Under the pieces are notes generated by a model. The model was given only the letters and a program-made list of their open reading frames with translations. It did no database searches and had not been told where the DNA came from. From Lichenicoccus sp964242335 (lineage in GTDB: Bacteria > Pseudomonadota > Alphaproteobacteria > Acetobacterales > Acetobacteraceae), in the NCBI GenBank assembly GCA_964242335.1, contig CAXTAY010000011.1, positions 1-64,000 of the forward strand: a stretch of 64,000 nt of DNA. Reading direction: 5' to 3'. Each line of letters opens with the position of its first letter. Position 1 is the stretch's first letter. The translations under genes were made by a program, and so were the position numbers. Shown here in pieces: positions 8,119 to 16,836 of this stretch.

Positions 8119-10902
8119 TTGCAGAAGTCAGGATTTGCCCGTCGAAGGCTGCTCATGGGCGCCACCGCGGTTCTGGTCGCACTACCGGCCGGCGTGACCT
8201 GGGCGCAGGACGCGTCCCCGACACAGGTTCCTGCTGCCGGGAGCACGTCCGGCCACGGACCGGTCGGCGTCGGCACCCCGCCGCCGTCCGGCGTCTCGGG
8301 CACCAGCGAGAGCATCACCGTGCGGGCGCAGCGCCGGCTGCTCAAGGAGAAGGACTCGCCGAGTGCGGTCACCGAACTCGGCTCCGCGCAGATCGCGCAG
8401 ACCGGCGTGCAGGGCAGCGTCGCGACGCTGCTGCGCGCGGCGCCGTCGGTGTACGTGTATCAGCAGGGCATCGGCAACAACGAGCCGGTGCTGTCGATCC
8501 GTGGCACCCGCGGGCTGGAGACTGCTCAAACCCTCGACGACATACCGATGCAGGACCTGCTGAACGGCGGCACCGGCGCGCTGCTGCAGAACATCGTCGG
8601 CGGCCGCTTCAACCTTGACCAGATCAGCGGCGTCTCGATCTATCCGGGTGTCGCCTACCCCGACAAGAACACCTTCGGCACCATCGGCGGCACCATCGCC
8701 TACGCGACGCTTCGGCCGACCGACAAGCAGTACGTCGACCTCACCGGCTCCATTGGCTCGTTCGGGACCTACAACGAGGGCTTCACGCTCAACTCCGGAC
8801 GCCTGAACGGCCTGCTTGGCACCGGCGACGATGCGCCGAAGTTCCTGCTGCGATACTCGAACCTGCAGACCAACGGCTTCATCGACTACACGCCGGCGCG
8901 CTACAACAACATGCTGTTCGCCTTCGACAAGCCGTACGACGGCGGCCTCTCGAAGTTCCAGGCCAGCGTGCTGTACAACACCGCCAACGGCCTGGTGACC
9001 CCGGAGCCGATACCGCTGCCGTATCTGGCGCAGAACGGAAGGTTCAGCAACTACTCGCCCGACCAGGAGTTCGCCAGACAGCAGAACGACTACCTGACGA
9101 TCATCCTGAAGAACGACACGTACATCAACGACTACGTCAGCGCCGGCCTGTCGACTTTCTATCTGAACTCGGACGCCACGGTCACGAACTACGGTAACCC
9201 GAGCATCTTCTCCACACCGGGCATTCCCGGCTCGGTGAGCGTCGATGGTGCCGCACCGTTCAACCAGACTGTTGCAGGCTTCGGCGTGCAGAGCCTCTAC
9301 GGCCCGGGCAGCATATTCTACCAGCCGCCCGCCTACACGTACAACGGCACGGCCGCCTATCCCCCCGGCACCGGCGCCTGTCCCACCAGTGTGGCCTCGG
9401 CCTGGGCCAAGCTCGGCCTCACCAGCCCGTGCGGCTACAATGCCAACGTCAACAAGATCCATAACGACAGCTACGGCTTTCAGCCGCGTGTCACCATCAC
9501 GCCTCCGGAGGTGTTCGGCATCGCCAACACGATCAAGATTGGCGGGCTGGTCGCGAAGGAGACCGAGCCAAACGCACCGTACTACTTCGGCGGCACCTCG
9601 ACGCCGCCTGAGGGTGCTGGCAACCGGGAGATCCTCTTGACCGGCGATGCCGTCGACGGAGGCACGCAGCGGACCATCTATCAGGGGTTCGCCCAGGACA
9701 AGATCGACCTCCTGCAGAACACGCTGCACCTGACGCCGGGCCTGACCCTCGAAGGCACGGACTCCAGCTACGTCGGCGGCAACGTCTTCGGCGGCACGCC
9801 CTCGGCGCAGACACTGGCGAGCGCATACTGCCAGGGCAACCCCTGCGACTTCGGCTCCTACAAGCAGCACAAGTGGGATCGCGAGCTGCTGCCGTTCTTC
9901 AACGTTGCCTATGATCTCGACAGGGTGCTCCCGGCGGCGCGCGGCGTCTCGCTCTACGCCAGCTATGGCGAATCCGCCCTGTTCGCGCCGGCCACCGATT
10001 TCACGCCGAACAACGCGGGGCCGATCCCGAGCGCTTCGATCGTGCACATGTACGAGGGCGGCGTGAAGTACAACGTCTCCAACCTGGTGCTTTCGGCAGA
10101 CTACTTCTACCAGAAGGTCGATCGCGACTTCGGCTACTTCTCTTACCAGACCGGTCCGAACGCCGGAGAGTCGCTGTATACCGGCGACGGGGCGCGCGAG
10201 TTCAAGGGCGTCGAGGCCGCGGCCACCTGGCAGATCAACCGCAACTGGCAACTGTTCGGCAACGTCTCGCACACGTTGGCGAAGTACCTGAAGACTTCGC
10301 TCGGCTTCGGCACCGTGCAGGAGGAGCAGTTCGGCATCAACGTGAGGGGCTCGGAGATCAGCGGCGTTCCGGACTGGCTGTCGACCTTCGGCGTGGACTA
10401 CAACCACCGCAGCCTGGCATTGCGCGGCGACGAGCTGAACGTCCGCTTCGAGGGCCAGTATACCGGCAAGCAGGCGACCACCTACGACCTGACCGGCCTC
10501 GAGAATGTCGGCATCATCCCGGGCATCCCGACCTCGTCGAAGCCCGGGACGTACGACTACTACAACGTCCTCGCGGGTGCCACGACGACCGACCCCAACA
10601 ACGGGATTCCCCCGTTCGCCATCTTCAATCTCGACCTGAACTACAAGCTGCCGGTCAACCATATTGGCCCGTTGAAGACGATCGTCTTCGACCTCAACGT
10701 GCTCAACCTGTTCAACAACAACTACTTCCAGTATTTCTATCGGCAGACCTCGCCGGCGAGCTGCGGCAACTTCAGCAAGAGCGACCCGAGGCCCGGTTTC
10801 GCCGGCCAGCAGATCAGCAACTACAGCTGCACGCCGGAATTCGCCGACGCGCTTCCGGGCGAGCCGTTCGCCATCACCTTCACGGCGACGGCGCACTTCT
10901 AG
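8119..10902 (+). CDS. TonB-dependent outer-membrane receptor
   Basis: A 927-residue protein with a signal peptide cleaved near AQD, a TonB-box-like stretch (ESITVRAQ, about residue 56), a plug domain (VYVYQQGIGNNEPVLSIRG region) and a long 22-strand-type barrel ending in Phe (TATAHF). These receptors take up siderophores, heme, cobalamin or glycans using TonB energy; the ligand is not evident. I chose TTG at 8119 because GGGGAG at 8105-8110 sits eight bases upstream and no better start precedes the signal. The AT-rich loops and Asn/Tyr-rich barrel are normal for the family. It follows the iron exporter mbfA, hinting at metal handling. Its 3' end overlaps the convergent gene by 23 bp. Confidence 0.92.
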   Translation: MQKSGFARRRLLMGATAVLVALPAGVTWAQDASPTQVPAAGSTSGHGPVGVGTPPPSGVSGTSESITVRAQRRLLKEKDSPSAVTELGSAQIAQTGVQGSVATLLRAAPSVYVYQQGIGNNEPVLSIRGTRGLETAQTLDDIPMQDLLNGGTGALLQNIVGGRFNLDQISGVSIYPGVAYPDKNTFGTIGGTIAYATLRPTDKQYVDLTGSIGSFGTYNEGFTLNSGRLNGLLGTGDDAPKFLLRYSNLQTNGFIDYTPARYNNMLFAFDKPYDGGLSKFQASVLYNTANGLVTPEPIPLPYLAQNGRFSNYSPDQEFARQQNDYLTIILKNDTYINDYVSAGLSTFYLNSDATVTNYGNPSIFSTPGIPGSVSVDGAAPFNQTVAGFGVQSLYGPGSIFYQPPAYTYNGTAAYPPGTGACPTSVASAWAKLGLTSPCGYNANVNKIHNDSYGFQPRVTITPPEVFGIANTIKIGGLVAKETEPNAPYYFGGTSTPPEGAGNREILLTGDAVDGGTQRTIYQGFAQDKIDLLQNTLHLTPGLTLEGTDSSYVGGNVFGGTPSAQTLASAYCQGNPCDFGSYKQHKWDRELLPFFNVAYDLDRVLPAARGVSLYASYGESALFAPATDFTPNNAGPIPSASIVHMYEGGVKYNVSNLVLSADYFYQKVDRDFGYFSYQTGPNAGESLYTGDGAREFKGVEAAATWQINRNWQLFGNVSHTLAKYLKTSLGFGTVQEEQFGINVRGSEISGVPDWLSTFGVDYNHRSLALRGDELNVRFEGQYTGKQATTYDLTGLENVGIIPGIPTSSKPGTYDYYNVLAGATTTDPNNGIPPFAIFNLDLNYKLPVNHIGPLKTIVFDLNVLNLFNNNYFQYFYRQTSPASCGNFSKSDPRPGFAGQQISNYSCTPEFADALPGEPFAITFTATAHF

Positions 10903-12571
10903 GTAAGGTATCCGGAACGGCCTCGCGGAAGCGCGAGGCCGGCTCCGGATCGTCCGCGACCGTCCGCAGCATCGCGACGAGCCGGTCCACCACCCCGGTC
11001 CAGTCGCCCGGCCGCTCCTGGCGCAGGATACGCAGCGACGGATACCAGGGGCTGTCGCTGCGGCCGTGCAGCCAGCGCCAGCAGTTATCGTAGCGGTCGA
11101 GCAGGATGGTCGGCACGCCGAGGCCGCCCGCGAGATGCACGATCGAGGTGTCCACGGTCACCACCAGGTCCAGGTTGACCAGCAGGCCGGCGGTGTCGTC
11201 CATGTCCTGCACCTGCGGCATCGGGTCGAACAGCCGCAGGCCGGGCGGCGGGTCGGCGAGCTGGTCGGCGTAGGGGCCTTTCTGCACGCTGACGAAGCAG
11301 ATGCCCGGCAAACCGGCAAGAGGTGCCAGCGCCGCCAGGCCGATGCTGCGGCGGCGGTCGATGCCGTGCGCCACCGGATCGGCGCGGCGCGGCGCTCCGC
11401 CCCAGGCCAGCCCGACCCGCAGCCGGTGATGCGGCGGCAGCAGCGACGCCATCGCCGCCACCCGCGCGGGATCGGCATGCAGGTAAGGCGCCGGCCTTCC
11501 GGCCGGATCGATACCGGCGAAGGCGCGCGGCAGGCTGATGAACGGGCAGTGCCAGGTGAAGTCGATACCCGGGATGTCGCCGCTCAGCACGGTGGCGCGC
11601 GGCTCGACCCGTGCCGCCAGCCGACGCAGCGACTCCGGCACCCACAGCACCACGCGGGCGCCGCGATCCGCCAGCAGCGGCACGTAGCGCAGGTACATCA
11701 GCGTGTCGCCGAGGCCCTCCTCCTGCGTCACCAGCACCGTGCTGCCGGCGAGATCGGTGCCCGGCGACAGCGTCGGGAGCAGCAGCCGGCGCGGCAGTTC
11801 GGTATGGCCGGGCAGCGCCAGTCGCCACTCATGCTCGCTCCAGCCCTGCGTCATGCGCCCCGCCTTGAGCAGGCAGATCGAGTGGTTCAGCCGGATCTGC
11901 GGCTCGTCCGGCTTCAGCCGGATCGCCCGGTGGTAGTATGACAGCGCCTCCTCGAACGCGCCCTCGTTGGCCATCGCACAGCCCAGGTTGGCCCAGGCGG
12001 CGTGGTTGGCGGGATTGACCGCCACCACGTCGCGGAACAGCGCCAGCGCCTCGTCCATGCGCCCGAGTGTCGCCAGCACGATGCCGAGCTGGTTCATCAT
12101 CGCGAGATCGCCCGGCCGCGCGCGCAGGCCGCGACGCAGCACCGCCTCCGCCTCGCCCGGCCGCCACCAGCTGGACAGGTATTCGCCGTAGGCCAGCAGC
12201 AGGCGCGGATCGTCCGGCGTCAGGCCAAGTGCCGCGGCGTAGACGACGTCGGCGTCGCCGGCGCGCTGTTGTCCGGCGAGCAGGCCGGCCAGGTCCTGGC
12301 ACGGATGCAGCGCCTGCGGCTTCTCCCGGGCGATCCGGCACAGCATGGCCGCCGCGGTCTCCGCCTCGCCCAGGCCGCCCAGCGCCAGGCCGTGCAGCAG
12401 CCGCGCCTCGACGTCGTCGTCGGTGGCGAACGGCCGGCTCAGCGCCCGCGCCTCGGCGTGGCGTCCGCCGTGCAGCGCGTCGAGCACCGAGCGCAGGATG
12501 GCACGGCGGTGCGCGGCCTCGGCCGGTGCCGCCGCGTGCGGCTGGCGCGGTCCCGCCGCCGCCCCGGTCAC
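10880..12571 (-). CDS. TPR-repeat protein with C-terminal GT9-like glycosyltransferase domain
   Basis: A 563-residue protein. Residues ~20-235 are tetratricopeptide repeats (for example the NPANHAAWANLGCAMANEG unit); residues ~265-540 resemble an ADP-heptosyltransferase-like GT-B domain, with EEGLGDTLMYLRY early and VTVDTSIVHLAGGLG late, the usual nucleotide-sugar-side motif. Such proteins are common in Acetobacteraceae and are often annotated simply as TPR proteins; acceptor and donor are unknown. GTG start at 12571 lies five bases after the stop of the receiver gene, so both are probably one transcript. A paralogue lies at 56283-57752, sharing the DNCWRWL/DQCWRWL-type motif and SDSPWY/KDSPWY. 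Confidence 0.8.
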   Translation of the reverse strand: MTGAAAGPRQPHAAAPAEAAHRRAILRSVLDALHGGRHAEARALSRPFATDDDVEARLLHGLALGGLGEAETAAAMLCRIAREKPQALHPCQDLAGLLAGQQRAGDADVVYAAALGLTPDDPRLLLAYGEYLSSWWRPGEAEAVLRRGLRARPGDLAMMNQLGIVLATLGRMDEALALFRDVVAVNPANHAAWANLGCAMANEGAFEEALSYYHRAIRLKPDEPQIRLNHSICLLKAGRMTQGWSEHEWRLALPGHTELPRRLLLPTLSPGTDLAGSTVLVTQEEGLGDTLMYLRYVPLLADRGARVVLWVPESLRRLAARVEPRATVLSGDIPGIDFTWHCPFISLPRAFAGIDPAGRPAPYLHADPARVAAMASLLPPHHRLRVGLAWGGAPRRADPVAHGIDRRRSIGLAALAPLAGLPGICFVSVQKGPYADQLADPPPGLRLFDPMPQVQDMDDTAGLLVNLDLVVTVDTSIVHLAGGLGVPTILLDRYDNCWRWLHGRSDSPWYPSLRILRQERPGDWTGVVDRLVAMLRTVADDPEPASRFREAVPDTLPRSAPSP

Positions 12572-12576
12572 CCCGG

Positions 12577-12939
12577 CTAGCCGCCCTGCAGGATGCGCCG
12601 CACGGTGGCGGACACCGCGGCGGGCGAGTACGGCTTGCTGACATAGGTGTCGAGACGGTTCGTCGGCGGCCCCTGCGGCGGCCGTCCGCTCATGAAGATC
12701 ACCGGCAGGTCGGGCCGGGTGCTGCGCACCTTGTCGGCCAGCGCATGACCGTTCAGCCCGCCCGGAAGCTGGATGTCGGTGAGCATCAGCACGATCCCCT
12801 CCTTCTCCGCCAGCAGCGCCAGTGCGGCGCCGCCATCCTCGGCTTCCACCACCTCGAAGCCGTCATCGACCAGCGTCTCGGACAGGGTCAGGCGGATCAG
12901 GAACTCGTCCTCGACGAGCAGCAGGCGCGGTGCAACCAA
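12577..12939 (-). CDS. Single-domain response regulator (receiver only)
   Basis: The 120-residue product is a stand-alone receiver domain: acidic pair Glu10-Asp11, phosphoacceptor Asp55 in MLTDIQLPGG, the Ser/Thr position in FMSG and Lys102 in SKPY are all present. There is no output domain, so it must act by protein contacts or phosphotransfer, as in CheY or DivK. Alphaproteobacterial receivers with a FMSG/KPY signature frequently pair with HWE or hybrid kinases, none of which is in this window. The start is TTG at 12939, set by a strong GGAGG about five bases upstream; in-frame extension to 13128 has no coding character. It precedes and nearly abuts the TPR/GT9-like gene. Confidence 0.85.
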   Translation of the reverse strand: MVAPRLLLVEDEFLIRLTLSETLVDDGFEVVEAEDGGAALALLAEKEGIVLMLTDIQLPGGLNGHALADKVRSTRPDLPVIFMSGRPPQGPPTNRLDTYVSKPYSPAAVSATVRRILQGG

Positions 12940-13089
12940 GGTGCCTCCGACGATGAGCCGGATCCCCGGCAGGTAGGATGAGCCGGGTCTCCGGCGACGT
13001 GTCGCACGGTTGCATTCCGGATCGCATTTCGCGTCAAGAGCCTTCTCGCCGCGGCTGCATCGCGCACGCGATCGTGCTAGGAGGGCGGG

Positions 13090-14088
13090 ATGATCGACCC
13101 GTTCGCCTGGATCGCCGGCTGGATCCACGAGACCTGCCTGGTCCCCGCACTCTGGCGCCTGGGCTGGATGCAGTGGGAGGACGTCTCCTTCATGTGGGTG
13201 CTGTTCGGCGTCTACGGCGTGCTGCAGGTGGCGATCAACTGCGCGATCTGCATGCCGATGCAGTGGCTACGGCCGCTGCAGCGCTTCCCCCGCACGCCGG
13301 GTGCCGGGAGCGCGGTGACGATGGACGTCGTCTACACCCTGATCGCGCGCGTCGGCATCTTCCCCCTGGTCAGCTTCTTCGGCTTCTACGAGATCCAGAC
13401 CTGGATCAACGGCGCGCTCGCCGACCGCGGCTACGTGCCGCCGACCCTCGAGACCCTGGTGCCGGGACTGCTCGAGCTGCCGGTGCTGAGCTTCTTCCTG
13501 TACGCCGCCGTGCTCGACTTCACCGACTACTGGCGGCATCGCCTGTCGCACCGCCTCGGCTGGTGGTACGGGCTGCACGCGGTGCACCACGCGCAGCGGC
13601 AGATGACGTTCTGGTCCGACGACCGCAACCACGTGCTGGACGACGTGATCAGCTACGTCTGGTTCATCGCCGTGGGATTGCTGATCGGGGTGCCGCCGAT
13701 GCAGTTCCCGCTGCTGGTGCTGTTCCTGCGCCTGGTCGAGAGCCTGTCGCACGCCAACACCAGCCTCTCCTACGGCTGGCTGGGCGAGCGGCTGCTGGTC
13801 TCGCCGCAGTTCCACCGCGCCCATCACGGGCTGCGCGCGGCGGGGCGGCGGTCGGGCAATTTCGGCGCCGTGTTCCCGTGGTGGGACATGATGTTCGGCA
13901 CCGCCAGCTTCCGTCGCGACGTGGTGGAGACCGGCGACGCCTCGGCCGAGGAGGCGATGGCGAGCGGCGGCTGGCTGGCGCAGCAGCGCGCCGGCCTGCG
14001 CCGGTCCTGGCAGCTCGCGAGGCGCGCGCCGCGGCATCCCGGATCGACCGTCGCACTGGGCTCTAGCTCGGGGTTCGGGCGGCGCTAG
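13090..14088 (+). CDS. Sterol desaturase/fatty acid hydroxylase family protein
   Basis: A 332-residue integral membrane protein with four or five hydrophobic segments and the three histidine clusters of the diiron hydroxylase superfamily: HRLSH (HX3H), HAVHH (HX2HH) and HRAHH (HX2HH), spaced as usual. Members hydroxylate or desaturate sterols, hopanoids, fatty acids or carotenoids in the membrane; the substrate here is unknown. AGGAGG at 13079-13084 gives a strong ribosome-binding site for ATG 13090. It is divergent from the response regulator and followed by the ligase-associated exonuclease after 27 bp, which may be simple adjacency. Confidence 0.88.
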   Translation: MIDPFAWIAGWIHETCLVPALWRLGWMQWEDVSFMWVLFGVYGVLQVAINCAICMPMQWLRPLQRFPRTPGAGSAVTMDVVYTLIARVGIFPLVSFFGFYEIQTWINGALADRGYVPPTLETLVPGLLELPVLSFFLYAAVLDFTDYWRHRLSHRLGWWYGLHAVHHAQRQMTFWSDDRNHVLDDVISYVWFIAVGLLIGVPPMQFPLLVLFLRLVESLSHANTSLSYGWLGERLLVSPQFHRAHHGLRAAGRRSGNFGAVFPWWDMMFGTASFRRDVVETGDASAEEAMASGGWLAQQRAGLRRSWQLARRAPRHPGSTVALGSSSGFGRR

Positions 14089-14115
14089 CCCGGTGGCGCG
14101 CCGCCTGAGGCGCTG

Positions 14116-15177
14116 ATGCCGCCGCATCCCGAGGGCTGGCTCAAGGTGCTGCCGGACGGCCTGTACTGCGAGCCGGGCGGCTTCTACATCGATCCTCCCG
14201 GCCCGGTCGCCCGCGCCATCATCACCCACGCCCACGCCGATCATGCCCGCCCGGGTCACGGTGCGGTACTCGCCAGCCCCGAGACGATGGCGCTGATGGA
14301 CGTGCGCATGGGCGAGGGGCGGTCGGGTGCGGATCGGCAGGCGCTGCCGTACGGCGAGACGATCACCCTGGACGGGGTGCAGGTCTGGCTGCAGCCGGCC
14401 GGGCACGTGCTGGGCAGCGCCCAGGTGGCGATGGAGTGGCGCGGCAGCCGCGCCGTGGTCTCGGGCGACTACAAGCGCGTCGCCGATCCGACCTGCCTGC
14501 CGTTCGAGCCGATCGCCTGCGACGTCTTCGTCACCGAGGCGACGTTCGGCCTGCCGGTGTTCCGCCATCCGCCGCCGGCGGGCGAGGTGGCCCGCCTGCT
14601 GGACAGCGTGGCGCTGTTCCCCGAGCGCACGCACGTGATCGGCTGCTACGCGCTCGGCAAGTGCCAGCGCCTGATCGCGCTGCTGCGCGAGGCCGGCTGG
14701 GACCGGCCGATCCACCTGCACGGCGCGCTGATCCCGCTCTGCGAGGCGTACGGGCGCATGGGCATCCCGCTCGGCGAGTTGCGTCCGGCCACGGTGGCCG
14801 CCAAGGCAGAGTTGACCGGTGCCATCGTGCTGGCGCCGCCGTCCGCGATCGCCGACCGCTGGGCACGCCGGCTGTCCGATCCGGTCACCTGCCTCGCCTC
14901 GGGCTGGATGCGGGTGCGGCAGCGCGCCAAGGCGCGCGGCATCGAGCTGCCGCTGGTGATCTCCGACCACGCCGACTGGGACGAGCTGGGCGCGACCCTG
15001 GCCGAGGTGGACGCGCCGGAGATCTGGGTGACGCACGGACGCGAGGAGGCGCTGATCCACGAGGCCGGCAAGCAGGGGCGGCGCGGCCGCGCGCTGCGCC
15101 TGGTCGGCTACGGCGACGAGGATGATGCGGGTACCGATGCCGGCCCCGATGCCCATACGGAGCCGGCGCCGGCATGA
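14116..15177 (+). CDS. Ligase-associated DNA exonuclease (metallo-beta-lactamase fold)
   Basis: A 353-residue MBL-fold protein with the HxHxDH metal site at His38, His40, Asp42, His43 and a later YKRVADPTCLPFEP stretch typical of the ligase-associated exonuclease group (related to Artemis/SNM1 nucleases). The stop overlaps the start of the ATP-dependent DNA ligase by four bases (ATGA), so the two are translationally coupled. In the family this pair usually travels with a DEXH helicase and a metallophosphoesterase, together forming a predicted DNA repair set. Those two partners are not in the window. Nuclease activity is inferred from family. Confidence 0.88.
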   Translation: MPPHPEGWLKVLPDGLYCEPGGFYIDPPGPVARAIITHAHADHARPGHGAVLASPETMALMDVRMGEGRSGADRQALPYGETITLDGVQVWLQPAGHVLGSAQVAMEWRGSRAVVSGDYKRVADPTCLPFEPIACDVFVTEATFGLPVFRHPPPAGEVARLLDSVALFPERTHVIGCYALGKCQRLIALLREAGWDRPIHLHGALIPLCEAYGRMGIPLGELRPATVAAKAELTGAIVLAPPSAIADRWARRLSDPVTCLASGWMRVRQRAKARGIELPLVISDHADWDELGATLAEVDAPEIWVTHGREEALIHEAGKQGRRGRALRLVGYGDEDDAGTDAGPDAHTEPAPA

Positions 15178-16814
15178 TCGCCTTCGCCGAGCTGCTCGAG
15201 CGCCTGACCCTGACGCCCGGCCGGCTGGCCAAGATCGCGCTGCTGCGCCGCTTCTTCGAGAGCGAGCCGGATCCGGATCGCGGCATCGGGCTCGCCGCGC
15301 TGACCGGCGAGCTCGCCTTCGAGGCCGCCAAGCCGGCGCTGATCCGCGGCCTCGCCGAGAGCCGCACCGACCCGGTGCTGTTCGCCTGGTCGTACGACTA
15401 TGTCGGCGACCTCGCCGAGACGGTGGCGCTGATGTGGCCGGAGCGCCGCGTCAACAGCCCGCCGCCGCTGCTGATGGAGGTGGTGCGGTCGCTCGCCGGC
15501 ACGCCGAAGTCGGAGCTGCCGGCGCTGGTCGCGGGCTGGCTCGACGCCTCGCCGAGCCCGGTGCGGCTGGCCATCCTCAAGCTGATCACCGGCGGCCTGC
15601 GGGTCGGCGCCTCGGTGCGGCTGGCCAAGATCGCGCTGGCCGAGCTCAGCGGCGGCCGCATCGCCGCCGACGACATCGAGGAGGTCTGGCACGGCCTCGA
15701 GCCCCCCTACACCGAGCTGTTCGCCTGGATCGAGGGACGCGGGGCGCGGCCGGACCCGAAGGGCGCGCCGGTGTTCCGGCCGCCGATGCTGGCGCACCCG
15801 CTGGAGGCCGCCGACCGCGCGGCGCTGGACTTCCCCGCCTTCGCCGCCGAGTGGAAGTGGGACGGCATACGCGTGCAGCTGGTCTCCACCCAGGGCGGCA
15901 GGCGGCTCTACTCGCGCGGCGCCGACGACATCTCGGCGGCGTTCCCGGAGATCGTCGAGGCAATGACGTTCGACGCGGTGCTCGACGGCGAGCTGCTGGT
16001 GCTCCGCCACGGCGTGGTGGCGCCGTTCGCCGACCTGCAGCAGCGGCTGAATCGCAAGGCGCCGAGCCCGCGCATGATGGCGCAGTTCCCGGTCGGGGTG
16101 CGGCTCTACGACATGCTGTTCGAGGGGGCCGAGGACCTGCGGCCGCTCGGCTTCGAGCAACGCCGGCGGCGTCTGGAGGCGTGGTTCGACCGCACCCGTC
16201 CGACGCGCATGGACCTGTCGGAGATCGTCGCCGCCGCCGACCTCGAAGCCCTCGGGGTGCTGCGCGACGGCGCCCGCGCCGCCTCGATCGAGGGGCTGAT
16301 GCTGAAGCGCCGCGACAGCCCCTACCTGCCCGGCCGGCCGAAGGGGATGTGGTGGAAGTGGAAGCGCGACCCGCTCAGCATCGACGCGGTGCTGATGTAC
16401 GCGCAGCGCGGCCACGGCAAGCGGTCCTCGTTCTATTCCGACTACACGTTCGGACTGTGGCGCGACGGCGCCGAGGGTGCGCCGGAGCTGGTGCCGGTCG
16501 GCAAGGCCTATTCGGGCTTCACCGACGTGGAGCTGGGGATGCTGGACCGCTGGATACGCAACCACACCACCGCCCGCTTCGGACCGGTGCGCGAGGTGGC
16601 GCACGGGCGCGAGCTCGGCATCGTGCTGGAGATCGCCTTCGACGCGGCGCAGCGCTCGACCCGGCACAAGTCGGGGGTGGCCCTTCGCTTCCCGCGCGTG
16701 GCACGGCTGCGCACCGACAAGCCGCCGGCCGAGGCCGACCGGCTGGACAGCCTGATGCGTTTGCTGGATGAGTCCGATCCCGGACAAGCGATCGCCGAAG
16801 ATCCACCTCGTTGA
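15174..16814 (+). CDS. ATP-dependent DNA ligase
   Basis: A 546-residue ATP-dependent ligase. The N-terminal ~200 residues are an alpha-helical DNA-binding domain. The nucleotidyltransferase motif I is EWKWDG with adenylated Lys228. Further motifs include DGELLV, EGLMLKRRDS (motif IV) and WWKWKRD (motif V), then an OB-fold. This is the bacterial stand-alone type genetically linked to an MBL exonuclease, not the NHEJ LigD polymerase fusion. It probably seals breaks in a repair pathway separate from the replicative NAD-dependent LigA. Four-base overlap with the exonuclease gene indicates coupling. egtB begins 22 bp after its stop. Confidence 0.92.
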   Translation: MIAFAELLERLTLTPGRLAKIALLRRFFESEPDPDRGIGLAALTGELAFEAAKPALIRGLAESRTDPVLFAWSYDYVGDLAETVALMWPERRVNSPPPLLMEVVRSLAGTPKSELPALVAGWLDASPSPVRLAILKLITGGLRVGASVRLAKIALAELSGGRIAADDIEEVWHGLEPPYTELFAWIEGRGARPDPKGAPVFRPPMLAHPLEAADRAALDFPAFAAEWKWDGIRVQLVSTQGGRRLYSRGADDISAAFPEIVEAMTFDAVLDGELLVLRHGVVAPFADLQQRLNRKAPSPRMMAQFPVGVRLYDMLFEGAEDLRPLGFEQRRRRLEAWFDRTRPTRMDLSEIVAAADLEALGVLRDGARAASIEGLMLKRRDSPYLPGRPKGMWWKWKRDPLSIDAVLMYAQRGHGKRSSFYSDYTFGLWRDGAEGAPELVPVGKAYSGFTDVELGMLDRWIRNHTTARFGPVREVAHGRELGIVLEIAFDAAQRSTRHKSGVALRFPRVARLRTDKPPAEADRLDSLMRLLDESDPGQAIAEDPPR

Positions 16815-16836
16815 GCAACGAAAGCACGAGTGCTGC

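Noticed and set aside
8182..10896. A 904-codon open frame antisense to the TonB-dependent receptor
   Set aside because: Arg/Val/Gln-rich with no domains; long antisense frames are expected in very GC-rich DNA, and the sense strand has a complete receptor.
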